A DNA stretch of 64,000 nt from the NCBI RefSeq assembly GCF_022808175.1, contig NZ_JALGBX010000002.1:62001-126000 (forward strand), written 5' to 3'. Below are positions 9,195-19,137 of the stretch, in pieces. Made by a program: the position numbers and the translations under genes. Under the pieces are notes generated by a model. It did no database searches and was not told the DNA's origin. It worked only from the letters and a program-made list of their open reading frames with translations. The stretch comes from Streptomyces sp. AP-93 (lineage in GTDB: Bacteria > Actinomycetota > Actinomycetes > Streptomycetales > Streptomycetaceae). Position 1 is the stretch's first letter, and each line of letters begins with the position of its first letter.

Positions 9195-9229
9195 CGAAGG
9201 ACCCGACCGCGTCCCGGTCGAGTCCTTCG
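9195..9229 (+). terminator. hairpin terminator after the tRNA-Ser fragment
   Basis: An imperfect hairpin with outer stem CGAAGGAC/GTCCTTCG and inner stem CGACC/GGTCG. It sits 22 nt after the tRNA-like fragment, as tRNA terminators do in Streptomyces. Its retention supports the idea that this segment is the original downstream half of a tRNA gene. Confidence 0.6.
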
Positions 9230-9270
9230 TCGTTCCGTGGTCGCAGTTGCCCTCCGCTGCGGCTTCGGAG

Positions 9271-9459
9271 CTATCGGTCGTTGAGGACGGCGCGGCACAC
9301 GCCACAGAACATGGCGGCGTCCCGCCCGTACCTGCGCATCAGCTGGCCGCACTCGGCGCACGGCCCGAGCTCCCACGGGGGGCAGCCCAGCGCGGTGGAG
9401 GCAGCAGCCCGCTCGACGGCAGTGATGAGCATCGGGTTCCGGGCCCGCTGAGCCGGCAT
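9271..9459 (-). CDS. small zinc-ribbon protein
   Basis: 62-residue protein with two CxxC pairs (CAEC and CGVC, 16 residues apart), a classic zinc-ribbon spacing, in the segment after residue 30. The first half (ITAVERAAASTALGCPPWELGP) is an amphipathic helix plus linker. It follows 9505-9864 on the same strand at short distance and may belong to that operon. No clear ribosome site precedes the ATG, and protein-like sequence continues a few codons upstream, so the 5' end may be damaged. Function unknown; such ribbons bind nucleic acid or a partner protein. Confidence 0.5.
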   Translation of the reverse strand: MPAQRARNPMLITAVERAAASTALGCPPWELGPCAECGQLMRRYGRDAAMFCGVCRAVLNDR

Positions 9460-9504
9460 TCGGGGGAGGGTGAAGCCGCCGGTGGGCTGGTCTGCAAAGA
9501 CTGA

Positions 9505-9864
9505 TCAATTCCCCAATCGGGCTACAACGAGATTGACTTCGCTCCGCCAGAGCTCCAACTGGCTTGCGGTAGGGCCGATCTCGTAGTGGTGGTAGTGGCA
9601 GCCCAAGCAGAGAAGCTTCCATACGGCCTTGGCCCGTCGGGCAGTCTCGGCTTCGGTGCAGCAGCGCAGGCAGAGGAGCTTCGCTCGCGTGGACCTGGCC
9701 CGGACTGCGGGCGTCGCGGCCAGCAGCGCGTCGGAGACCGCGATCTCCAGTGCGGTCCGGAGGGCGAAGGCGGCTCCCCGGTACCTGCCCGCCGCCATCG
9801 CGGCGGGCGGGTCGGTGAGGAGCCGGTCGGCGGTCGCGAGCAACAGGGGGATGGTGGTGTTCAC
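9505..9864 (-). CDS. small Cys/His-rich partner of the Rad50-like ATPase
   Basis: 119 residues, with a GTG start overlapping the ATPase stop by 4 bp (GTGA). It is mostly helical. It has a conserved-looking core with an AAFALRTALEIAV helix, a CLRCC motif, and a CHYHHYEIGPT motif close to the C-terminus followed by a last helix. I recall similar small proteins with an 'ACHxHxYELxPT' tail coupled to AAA ATPases in actinobacteria. The all-helical layout with a late His motif resembles HEPN nucleases, but the exact R-x4-H signature is not clear. As the obligate partner of a DNA-binding ATPase it could be the effector; that is inference. Confidence 0.6.
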   Translation of the reverse strand: MNTTIPLLLATADRLLTDPPAAMAAGRYRGAAFALRTALEIAVSDALLAATPAVRARSTRAKLLCLRCCTEAETARRAKAVWKLLCLGCHYHHYEIGPTASQLELWRSEVNLVVARLGN

Positions 9865-12317
9865 GGCGTCGAGTCCTCCGGCTTCCGTACGTTCTCGGCA
9901 ATGACTGCGATGGCGTCCACGAACCGGTGCGGGGCCGGCATGGAAGCGCCCGTGGGATGCGCACCCTCCTGGCACTGCCTGACGAGTCCCACGGCCTGCG
10001 GCCCGCAGCGCCTGCTCAGCTCCCGGTAGATGTCCCCCGCCCTGGACGCGTCACCGAACAGCCCCAGAGCGGCGATCTCCCTCAGCGTGTTCGCGTCGGT
10101 GATCGCGGCCTGTGCTTCGTGTTCCGCGATGCCGGCCCGGTGCATACGCAGCCAGGCGGCCTCGGTGAACGCGCGCTCCAGCACGGTCCGGCAGATGCCG
10201 GGCAGGACATGGGTCATCGCCACGGCCGGGAGGTCCGTCGTGCTCGCGAGGGCCCGCGCGTCCTTCAGCGCCTGAGCGACCGGATCGGTCTCCCGCTCGA
10301 CCTTGACGATGGACCGGTCACCCCGCTCGACCTGGAGCACCGTCACGGCGAGCTCCTGGTCGTGGAAGGCACGCTGCAGCCTGGTGTCGTGGGTGAAGAC
10401 CACGACCTGCCGGGTCTGGCCGAGGTCGTGCAGGACCTTCGCGAGGCCGTGGACCTTCGCCGGGTCCATGGACTGCACCGGGTCGTCGATCACCACGAAG
10501 CCGAACGGGCTGTCCGGCGCGGCGGCGCGGGGCAGGAAGAGTGACAGCGCGAGGGAGTGCAGCTCCCCCTGGCTCATGACCCCGAGGGCCGACGCCTCCG
10601 TACCGTCCACCCACACGTCCATCACGAGCTTGCGCACGGAGGCCTTCTCGGTGCCGTTCAGGCGCACGGACCGCAGGTCGACGTTGCTCTGCTGCCGCAG
10701 CTGCTCCCAAATCCTCTGCGTGTGGTCGGCGAAGGGCCGCAGCCGCTCCTCCCGCAGCTCCCCGCCGACGTCCTTGAGCCACTTGCGGGCCGCCTTCACC
10801 TGACGCAGCCGGGGCTTTCCGGCATGGGCGGTACGCGCCCGGTCGAGCCAGCCCGCGAGCCGCGCGACGCACCGGCGCCAGCCCTCGTCCAGCTTCTCCA
10901 GTTCCAGGACCGCCTCCTCCCTGAGGACGGCACAGGCGTCGGCCAGGACGAGGGCGCTGTTCTCGGCCCGCCCGGCGAGCTGCTCGGGATCGGCGATCCC
11001 GCGACAGGCCGTCCACTCCTCCCACGGATCGACCAGCGCGGCCGGAAGCCAGTTGGGGGCCTGGGTAACGAGGTACCGCACGGCATCCACAGAGCGGCGC
11101 AGGGCGCTCCGCGCTTCCTCGGCGGCGGCGGCCTCCTGCCGAAGAGCGGCGATCTGGTCGGCCGCACGCTCTGCCCAGGCGTCGTCCAGCAGCCGGGCCG
11201 AGCCGCAGACGGGACAGGCTTCCTCGCCGGGGTGACGGCGGCTGTGGTCCAGGGCCTTGGCCAGCAGTTCGGCGCGCTGGTGAGCGTCCTCGGCGCCCGA
11301 TGCGCGCACGTCGCCCAGGACGGCGACGGCCTCGCGCAGACGGTCCACCGCCGGGCCGACCTCGTCGAGGTCGGGTCCGGTCAGGGCAGCGGCGGCGCGC
11401 AGCCCGTCGAGGTGGCCGGCGTCGGCGGTGGGCAGGCCCTCCACCAGCACGGTCAGCGCGTCGAAGTCGGGGGCTCCGGTCCGGCCGAGAGCCGCGATCG
11501 CCGCGTCCGCCCGGGGGTCCTCCAGACCGGACAGCATCTCGACCAGCCCCGGCAGCTCCGCTTCAGCGCTCTTCAGCGCGGTGTTCAGCTCCTTCTCCAG
11601 GAGCTGGAGCAGGTCGTCGGCGCCAGTCAGCTTGCCCAGACCGAGGATCTTGGCGACCGCGTCGTACATCTGACTGGGCTTCCCGCTGATCATCCGGTCG
11701 AGGTCGGAGTACGACAGGAACGGGCGGTAGTCGGTCAGCGGCTGCTGCCAGCCCGCCTCGCCGAAGGCGCCGCGCCCGTGCCCCGGACGCTTGAACTCGA
11801 TGTCGGGCAGCGTGACATCGTCCCCCGCCCAGGTGCAGGTCAGGGTGCTGGGTTTGGTGTCTCCTTCCTCACACAGCTTGACTTCGATCTTCGGCGCCGC
11901 ACCGTTGTGCAGGTTGCGCCAGTTGCTGCGGTACACGGGGTTGAGCCCGTCCCACCGGGCGCTCTTCCCGGTGAACGCCGTCTCGATGGCATCGGCGAAG
12001 CTGGACTTGCCGGAGCCGTTGCGTCCGACGACAAGGGTGACGCCGGGCTTGGGGGCGAGGGAGAGCCACGCCTTGGGGCCGATGCCCCGGAAGCCGGCGA
12101 CGGAGACGGAGTCCAGATAGACGCGGCGAGGCGCGGCGGCCGCGGCGGCCCCTTCGACGTCTCCCAGCGCCTCCCGGAGCATCGCCTTCGTCGCGTCGGA
12201 GAGCACCGAGGCGGCGAGGCGGGTCTCCAGGAGGCCGAAGAGCGTCTGCGGGTCCTCGGCTTCTGCCGACGGTGCGGATTCTTCAGCGTGAGTGCTCTGC
12301 GCGGGGTGTGCCGTCAC
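9861..12317 (-). CDS. Rad50/SMC-like zinc-hook ATPase
   Basis: 818-residue ATPase. Walker A (GRNGSGKSS) is near residue 98, coiled coil fills the middle, a zinc-hook CPVCG is near residue 367, an ABC signature (SQGELHSLALSLFLP) near residue 580, Walker B (FVVIDDPVQSMDP) near residue 606, and an H-loop (VVVFTHDTRL) after it. The extra C-terminal 150 residues carry no motif I know. This is the layout of Rad50-type DNA-end or loop machines; standalone versions occur in defence islands. A GTG start is preceded by AGGAG. The gene overlaps the small Cys/His-rich gene downstream. A palindrome identical in core to one upstream of the RM operon lies about 100 bp upstream. Confidence 0.85.
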   Translation of the reverse strand: MTAHPAQSTHAEESAPSAEAEDPQTLFGLLETRLAASVLSDATKAMLREALGDVEGAAAAAAPRRVYLDSVSVAGFRGIGPKAWLSLAPKPGVTLVVGRNGSGKSSFADAIETAFTGKSARWDGLNPVYRSNWRNLHNGAAPKIEVKLCEEGDTKPSTLTCTWAGDDVTLPDIEFKRPGHGRGAFGEAGWQQPLTDYRPFLSYSDLDRMISGKPSQMYDAVAKILGLGKLTGADDLLQLLEKELNTALKSAEAELPGLVEMLSGLEDPRADAAIAALGRTGAPDFDALTVLVEGLPTADAGHLDGLRAAAALTGPDLDEVGPAVDRLREAVAVLGDVRASGAEDAHQRAELLAKALDHSRRHPGEEACPVCGSARLLDDAWAERAADQIAALRQEAAAAEEARSALRRSVDAVRYLVTQAPNWLPAALVDPWEEWTACRGIADPEQLAGRAENSALVLADACAVLREEAVLELEKLDEGWRRCVARLAGWLDRARTAHAGKPRLRQVKAARKWLKDVGGELREERLRPFADHTQRIWEQLRQQSNVDLRSVRLNGTEKASVRKLVMDVWVDGTEASALGVMSQGELHSLALSLFLPRAAAPDSPFGFVVIDDPVQSMDPAKVHGLAKVLHDLGQTRQVVVFTHDTRLQRAFHDQELAVTVLQVERGDRSIVKVERETDPVAQALKDARALASTTDLPAVAMTHVLPGICRTVLERAFTEAAWLRMHRAGIAEHEAQAAITDANTLREIAALGLFGDASRAGDIYRELSRRCGPQAVGLVRQCQEGAHPTGASMPAPHRFVDAIAVIAENVRKPEDSTP

Positions 12318-12414
12318 GGTCAGCTCCTCTGCTCCGGTGTCCGGCCCGCCGCTTCGTGGGGGCTCGGTGTAAAGGAACAGTAGGAAGACTGGATGGCTTC
12401 GACCTATTGATTCA

Positions 12415-12434
12415 CCGATAACCCCTCTTATCGG
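12415..12434. promoter_or_regulatory. palindromic operator upstream of the ATPase gene
   Basis: Perfect inverted repeat CCGATAA-N6-TTATCGG centred about 107 bp before the ATPase start. The core CGATAA-N6-TTATCG recurs exactly, with the same spacer length, upstream of the type I RM operon. The spacers differ, so it is the half-sites that are conserved, as for a dimeric HTH regulator. Confidence 0.65.
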
Positions 12435-12476
12435 CCACCGGTCGACATGGAACAGGGTTGAGTTCAGTCGAAGGCC

Positions 12477-12863
12477 TCAGGGCTCCACCGCCACTTCCGA
12501 CCAGACGACCTTGCCGATCGGAACACGGGGCGTCACACCCCAGCGGGTGGCCAGCACGTCCACGAGAAGCAGGCCGCGCACCGCCTCATCGTCGGGGGAC
12601 GGCGCAGGCGCAGGGGCCGGGGGCCAGTCCGAGGACGCGTCCCCCGCCTCGATACGGATCAGACGCCGCCGCGCATCAGAGGTCAGGCGAAGCCGGAAGT
12701 CGAGCCCTGGCACACGCCCGTGGCGTACGGCATTGGCGGCGAGTTCCGCCACCAACAGGGCGACGGTGCAGGAGACGTCCGAGGCAGGCGGATGCCCCCA
12801 CTCCTCCAGGACCCGCACTGCGAGCCGCAGAGCGAGATGCGCACCTCGGGGTGTCGAGGTGAA
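12477..12863 (-). pseudogene. HATPase (RsbW-like) regulator, N-terminus cut off by a stop
   Basis: The C-terminal part is a histidine-kinase-type ATPase domain of the small anti-sigma/RsbW-like class common in Streptomyces. It has the N-box motif (VALLVAELAANAVRHGR) and a G1-like region with a proline-rich insert before a final GLLLVDVLATRWG segment. The family's usual opening (FTSTPRGAHLALRLAV) is present but directly preceded in frame by TAG, with plausible coding (ETGSAQEEFAA) before that stop. The only start after TAG is a GTG that drops those 15 residues (protein 12477-12818). A nonsense mutation is the simplest reading; a shortened but active protein is possible. Confidence 0.5.
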
Positions 12864-13047
12864 CTACGCGGCGAACTCCTCCTGTGCGGACCCGGTTTCC
12901 TCCCCTGGGTCGCACGCTTCCTCGCCGAGCGGCCGCACCGCTGCTTGCGTCTCGCGTGCCTTGAGCGCACTTGGCCGGGACGGCGGGCTGCCGCGACGAC
13001 GGCACCTCCGTTCAACTCGCACGTGCGGGACTGATCGCCGACCTCAA

Positions 13048-13078
13048 CAGGCGGGCAGGCCGCATGACGGCCCGCCTG
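13048..13078 (-). terminator. terminator of the type I RM operon
   Basis: Inverted repeat CAGGCGGGC/GCCCGCCTG with a 13-nt loop starting 8 nt after the hsdR stop. GC-rich without a T tract, as is common in Streptomyces. Confidence 0.6.
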
Positions 13079-13085
13079 CTGAGGA

Positions 13086-16000
13086 CTACTTGGCGCCGGG
13101 CGCCCACTGGGCCGCGAAGGTCTCCATCTGCTTGAGGACTAGGTCGATGGCCTCCAGCTCCTCCTCGGGCGGGTAGTCGAACATGGCCAGGACCCGGCGG
13201 ATGCGGGTGCGCAGCTTGGCGCGCACCGGCTCGCGGGAGAGCCAGTCGACGGACAGGTTCTTGCGGACGTCCGCAACGAGGGCCCGGGCGATCTGCGCGA
13301 GCTTGTCGTCGCCGCCCTCCATCAGCTCGGCCATGTCGCGATGGGCGACCGCGTCGTAGAAGGCCAGCTCGGCGTGGTTGAGCGGTGGGTCGAAGCGCTC
13401 ACCGCGACGGGCCTCGTCCGACACCTGCCGTGCCAGCGCCGCGAGTTCGGCAATCGCCTGGGCGCTGGTGAGCTGTTGGAGCATGTAGCGCGTCATCAGG
13501 TCGTTCAGCCGCTCGGAGAAACTCTCGTGCCGGACGACGTTGTGCTTCGTCACCTCGCGCATCTTCTGCTCGATCATGCGGCGCAACGCCTCGGCGACCA
13601 GGTGCGGGGTCTCGGAGTTCTCCAGCTTCCGCAGCTGGGCGTCGTTGAGGCGGGTAATGTCCAGCCGCCCGATCCCGGCCTCTTCGTACAGGTCGGTGAT
13701 CTCGTCCGCGTCGACGACCGAGGCGGCGAGCGCTTCGAGGTAGCGGCGGATCTCGGCGGTCACCGGCTGACCGGTGGCCTCGCGGTCGGCGGCATCGAGC
13801 TTGATCATCCAGGCGCGCACCTCGCTGAAGAAGGCGATGTCGCGCCGCCAGTCCTCCAAGTCCTCGCAGCGCTCGGCGATCTCCTTGCTCATCGCGCAGA
13901 TCCGGTAGAAGCGGTCCAGGCGGGCGGCGCTGTCCTTGAACCGGACGGACAGCGGCTTGGTACCGGGTTCCACCTTGTTGCCCGGGGTCTTCGGGTCGCG
14001 CAGGAAGTTGGAGGTCAGGCGCAGGGCTCGCTTACGCGGCTCGGGGTGGGCGGTGTCTGCGAGCAGTTCCCGCCAGCGCGAGCCGGCCAGCAGGCCCCTG
14101 ATGGTGGCGAGTTCGTTCTTGACCTCGGTGATGGCCCGGCAGATGTCCGCACCCAGCGTCTTGTCCTGCCGGTCCTGGCGGGAGTACTCCTCCAGGGCCT
14201 TGGAGAGGTTGTCGGTGAGCGGCGCGTATCCGACGAGGAGACCGTCCTGCTTCCCGCGGAAGCGGCGGTTGACGCGGGCCAGGGCCTGCATCAGGTTGGC
14301 GCCCCGCATGGGGCGGTCCATGTAGAGCGTGTGGATGGGCGGTGCGTCGTAGCCGGTGAGCAGCATCGAGTGCACGATGAGCAGTTCGAGCGCGTCCTCC
14401 GGGTTCTTGGCCCGGGCCTGGACGGTCTTCTGCTGGGACTTGAGCAGGGCGTGCTTGCGCAGGTGCTCCTCGTCGGTGCGGTCTCCGTGGAAGACGATCT
14501 TCATGACGCCCTGGTCGACCTCGTCGCTCGCCCAGTCGGGGCGGCGCTCGGCCAGCGCGTCGTACACCCGGACGCAGATCTCTCGCGTCGCACAGACGAT
14601 CATCGCCTTGCCGGGGCCGCCGATGTCCGGCTTCATCAGCTCGCGACGCTTCTCCCAGTGGGAGATCAGGTCGTCTGCGAGCGTCGCTATGCGGTCGGGC
14701 GCGCCGTAGACCGTGTTCATGGTGGCGGCGTACTGCACGGCGCGGCGGCGCTCGGCGTCGTCCATGCCCTCGGTGAGGGCGTTGGCCTGCTCGTCGATGG
14801 TGGACGGGTCGACGTCGGGCGGCAGGGACACGTCGATGACGCGGGGCTCGTGGTAGACGCGGACGGTGGCCTCGTCGTCGACGGCCCGCTTGAGGTCGTA
14901 GATGTCGATGTACTCGCCGAACACCGCGCGGGTGTCGGCGTCGGCCTTCGAGATCGGGGTGCCCGTGAAGGCGATGAGCGTGGCGTACGGGAGCGCGTCG
15001 CGCAGGTGGCGGGCGTAGCCGTCGAGGCTGTCGTAGTGCGAGCGGTGCGCTTCGTCGACGACGACCAGGATGTTGCGGCGCTCGGAGAGAAGAGGGTGGC
15101 CCGCGCCCGAGTCCTTCTCCTCCTGGCTGAGACCGAACTTCTGCAGCGTGGTGAAGATGATGCCGCCGACGGTACGGCTCTTCAGCTCGGTACGGAGCTC
15201 TTCGCGGGTGTTGACCTGGCGGGGCTCCTGGCCGAGGAGGGTCTGGCTGTCCCGGAAGGTGTCGTAGAGCTGGTCGTCGAGGTCGTTGCGGTCTGTGACG
15301 ACGACGACGGTGGGGTTGTTCAGGGCGGGATGGCGGGAGACCAGAGCGGAGGTCTCCACCATCTCCTCGGACTTACCGGCGCCCTGGGTGTGCCAGACGA
15401 CGCCCGCCTGGCCGTTGCTCTGGGAGGCGGTGACGATCGCCTCGACGGCCTTGGTCACCGCGAAGTACTGGTGGGGCTTCGCGATGCGCTTGCCGGTGGG
15501 CGTGAAGTTGACGAAGTTGCGGGTGAGGGAGAGAAAGCGGGACTGGGTGAACAGGCCGTGGAGGGCGAGGTTCAGCGCCTCCAGGCCGTCGTAGTCGGGG
15601 GCGTTGGTGTCGACGCGGTCGCCGTCGTGGTCGACGTTCCACGGTGCGAAGTGCTCGTACGGGGTGAAGACGGTGCCGTACTTCGCGGTGATGCCGTCCG
15701 AGACCAGGCTCAGGACGTTGTAGCGGAACGCGATGGGGAACTCGGCGACGTAGGTCTGGAGCTGGGCGTGCGCGTCCTTGAGGGTGGCATTCTCGGCGGA
15801 TGCGCTCTTCAGCTCGATGGCGGCGAGAGGCAGGCCGTTGACGTAGAGGACGACGTCGAAGCGGCGGTGGCGGCCGTCGGTGTCCCGGACGGTGACCTGG
15901 TTGACGGCGAGGTAGGTGTTCGCGTCGGGGTCGTTGAAGTCGACGAGCCGGACGGTCGGGGTTTGCTCGGCGCCGAACTCGTCGGTGTAGGTGAGCCGGA

Positions 16001-16313
16001 CGCCGGCGGTGAGGTGGGCGTGCGCCTGCTTGTTCTCCGGGTAGGCCTCGGTGGAGGCGGGGTCGGTGGCGATGCGGAGCGCCTCGTGGACGGCGGTGGC
16101 CGACAGCTCGGGGTTCAGCCGCTCGATGGCCGCCTGGAGCTGGTCGTGCAGGATCAGGTCGTCCCAATCCTTGCGATGCCCGGAGCCGGGGGCGATGGCT
16201 TTGCCCTCTTCGATCTCCCAGGCGAGCTGGCCGAGCTCGTCCATAGCGAGATGTTCCCAGGTGGACTCGGTCATCTTGCCGTCGAGCTTGGCAGCGTCGT
16301 TGACGGTGGTCAT
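13086..16313 (-). CDS. hsdR: type I restriction enzyme R subunit HsdR
   Basis: 1075-residue motor/nuclease subunit that translocates and cuts unmodified DNA. The N-terminal nuclease domain shows the expected pattern (PDxxLYVNGLPLAAIELK-type ExK, here AAIELKS near residue 160). The helicase part has Walker A-like GAGKS near residue 311 and the DEAH box (VVVDEAHRSHYD) near residue 418, followed by helicase motifs III to VI (AFTGTP, GYDAPP, ARVNR). The C-terminal helical region is complete. The start overlaps the hsdS stop by 4 bp (ATGA). Full length with no lesions, so restriction is likely functional. Confidence 0.95.
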   Translation of the reverse strand: MTTVNDAAKLDGKMTESTWEHLAMDELGQLAWEIEEGKAIAPGSGHRKDWDDLILHDQLQAAIERLNPELSATAVHEALRIATDPASTEAYPENKQAHAHLTAGVRLTYTDEFGAEQTPTVRLVDFNDPDANTYLAVNQVTVRDTDGRHRRFDVVLYVNGLPLAAIELKSASAENATLKDAHAQLQTYVAEFPIAFRYNVLSLVSDGITAKYGTVFTPYEHFAPWNVDHDGDRVDTNAPDYDGLEALNLALHGLFTQSRFLSLTRNFVNFTPTGKRIAKPHQYFAVTKAVEAIVTASQSNGQAGVVWHTQGAGKSEEMVETSALVSRHPALNNPTVVVVTDRNDLDDQLYDTFRDSQTLLGQEPRQVNTREELRTELKSRTVGGIIFTTLQKFGLSQEEKDSGAGHPLLSERRNILVVVDEAHRSHYDSLDGYARHLRDALPYATLIAFTGTPISKADADTRAVFGEYIDIYDLKRAVDDEATVRVYHEPRVIDVSLPPDVDPSTIDEQANALTEGMDDAERRRAVQYAATMNTVYGAPDRIATLADDLISHWEKRRELMKPDIGGPGKAMIVCATREICVRVYDALAERRPDWASDEVDQGVMKIVFHGDRTDEEHLRKHALLKSQQKTVQARAKNPEDALELLIVHSMLLTGYDAPPIHTLYMDRPMRGANLMQALARVNRRFRGKQDGLLVGYAPLTDNLSKALEEYSRQDRQDKTLGADICRAITEVKNELATIRGLLAGSRWRELLADTAHPEPRKRALRLTSNFLRDPKTPGNKVEPGTKPLSVRFKDSAARLDRFYRICAMSKEIAERCEDLEDWRRDIAFFSEVRAWMIKLDAADREATGQPVTAEIRRYLEALAASVVDADEITDLYEEAGIGRLDITRLNDAQLRKLENSETPHLVAEALRRMIEQKMREVTKHNVVRHESFSERLNDLMTRYMLQQLTSAQAIAELAALARQVSDEARRGERFDPPLNHAELAFYDAVAHRDMAELMEGGDDKLAQIARALVADVRKNLSVDWLSREPVRAKLRTRIRRVLAMFDYPPEEELEAIDLVLKQMETFAAQWAPGAK

Positions 16314-17505
16314 ACAGCGTCCTCCACGATGCGTTCAGCTTCGCGGACACGAAGCGTGCCAGACATGAGTTGGGGAAGGAGGGCGTTGCGGAGAGCGGCA
16401 AGGGTCAGCGACTCGGCAAGAGCCTTGTCTGCTCGCCCTTCCAAGGCGTCTAGCTTGGCGCGAATTTCCTTCTGCCCTGCAGGGCTAGGAAGGGTGATTT
16501 CCAGCCCGCCTACTTGAACGCGCCGGAGTTCAGTCTGACCAGTGCTCCCTTCCCCCATCGCCTCGATATCCGGCTGGGCAAGCAGCATCGCAAATCCGGC
16601 ACACACAGGATCGACCTGTTGCTCGTCAAAGCGAACGATCGTGATGTGGGAGTCGACGGTCGCTTCAAGGACCGAGGTCCATCGAGCGACTCGGCCGAGT
16701 GTGCCAACTCCCGTCGAATTCACAAGCACGTCATTACGATGCAACAACTTTGCCGTCTTAACTTTCTCCCGCAGGGTTAGACGAGACGGCTCCAGGTTCA
16801 CGCGTCCGTCGCGGACACATTTTTGATTGAGCACTACGAGCTCATCCGAGGAATCCGTGTACTTAGGGGCAACACCACGAGTAAGTGCAGTCGCTACCGA
16901 TTCGACCATGACCTCGACTGGTTCGCCGCTTTGGATGGCCTGAGCGAAAAGTGTCAGGCCCAGCTCACGACCCATGGCTGCGACACGTTCATTGACTGCG
17001 ATCTTTTCGTCCAGAGCCCCCAGTAGCTGGCCAATAGCTCGCTGAACCGCGAGGTCCGGAACGGAAGGAACCGGGAGTGTGCGGACCTGGGCAACCCGAA
17101 GATGCGGAACGGTCGAACCCGAAGCATGGCCATGAAGTGTCGCCTGGACGTCATCGCTCAGCAAGAAATAGTGAAGAAACCTCGCGTCCGTACGGCTGGG
17201 GTCGGGGCGAAGTAGCATCGTCCTCTGCCCAAGGCAGAGAACCATCCCGTCTTCGACGCGGCCGACACGACCAACAGGCGCTTCTCGGGTGAGAATAATA
17301 TCGTCGGCGCGCGGTACTGCCCGAGCCGTCCAAGTCTCGTACGTTTCCTGCGTGACGCGCTTCGCGCTCTGAAGTCGGATTCGCCCATCCAAGATGTCAG
17401 GGGTTCCGATGGAGAACGCGACCCCTTCCCCCTCAGGCGCTGCGGGAGGTGTGCGGTTCTTGCAGTCGACGATGAGTTCGCACAGATCTTCCAATTTCTG
17501 CATGC

Positions 17506-17509
<4 letters not shown>
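16310..17509 (-). CDS. hsdS: type I restriction enzyme specificity subunit HsdS
   Basis: 399-residue DNA-recognition subunit with two target-recognition halves. Each half ends in the conserved helix that bridges to the methylase (VQRAIGQLLGALDEKIAVNE near residue 165; a second leucine-rich helix ending ALRNALLPQLMSGTLRV at the C-terminus). The ATG overlaps the hsdM stop and the stop overlaps hsdR, so M, S and R are made in a coupled row. Base composition is visibly lower in GC than in its neighbours, typical of specificity genes that exchange domains. Confidence 0.93.

Positions 17510-19123
<1,614 letters not shown>

Positions 19124-19137
<14 letters not shown>

Noticed and set aside
10557..12383. 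A 608-codon frame opposite the Rad50-like ATPase
   Set aside because: Shadow of the ATPase gene; no ribosome site and a composition typical of antisense frames in GC-rich genes.
13341..16517. A 1058-codon open frame on the plus strand opposite hsdR
   Set aside because: It is a mirror of hsdR codon bias (high GC third positions), rich in V, G, L, D, R with no motif. hsdR itself has all helicase motifs.
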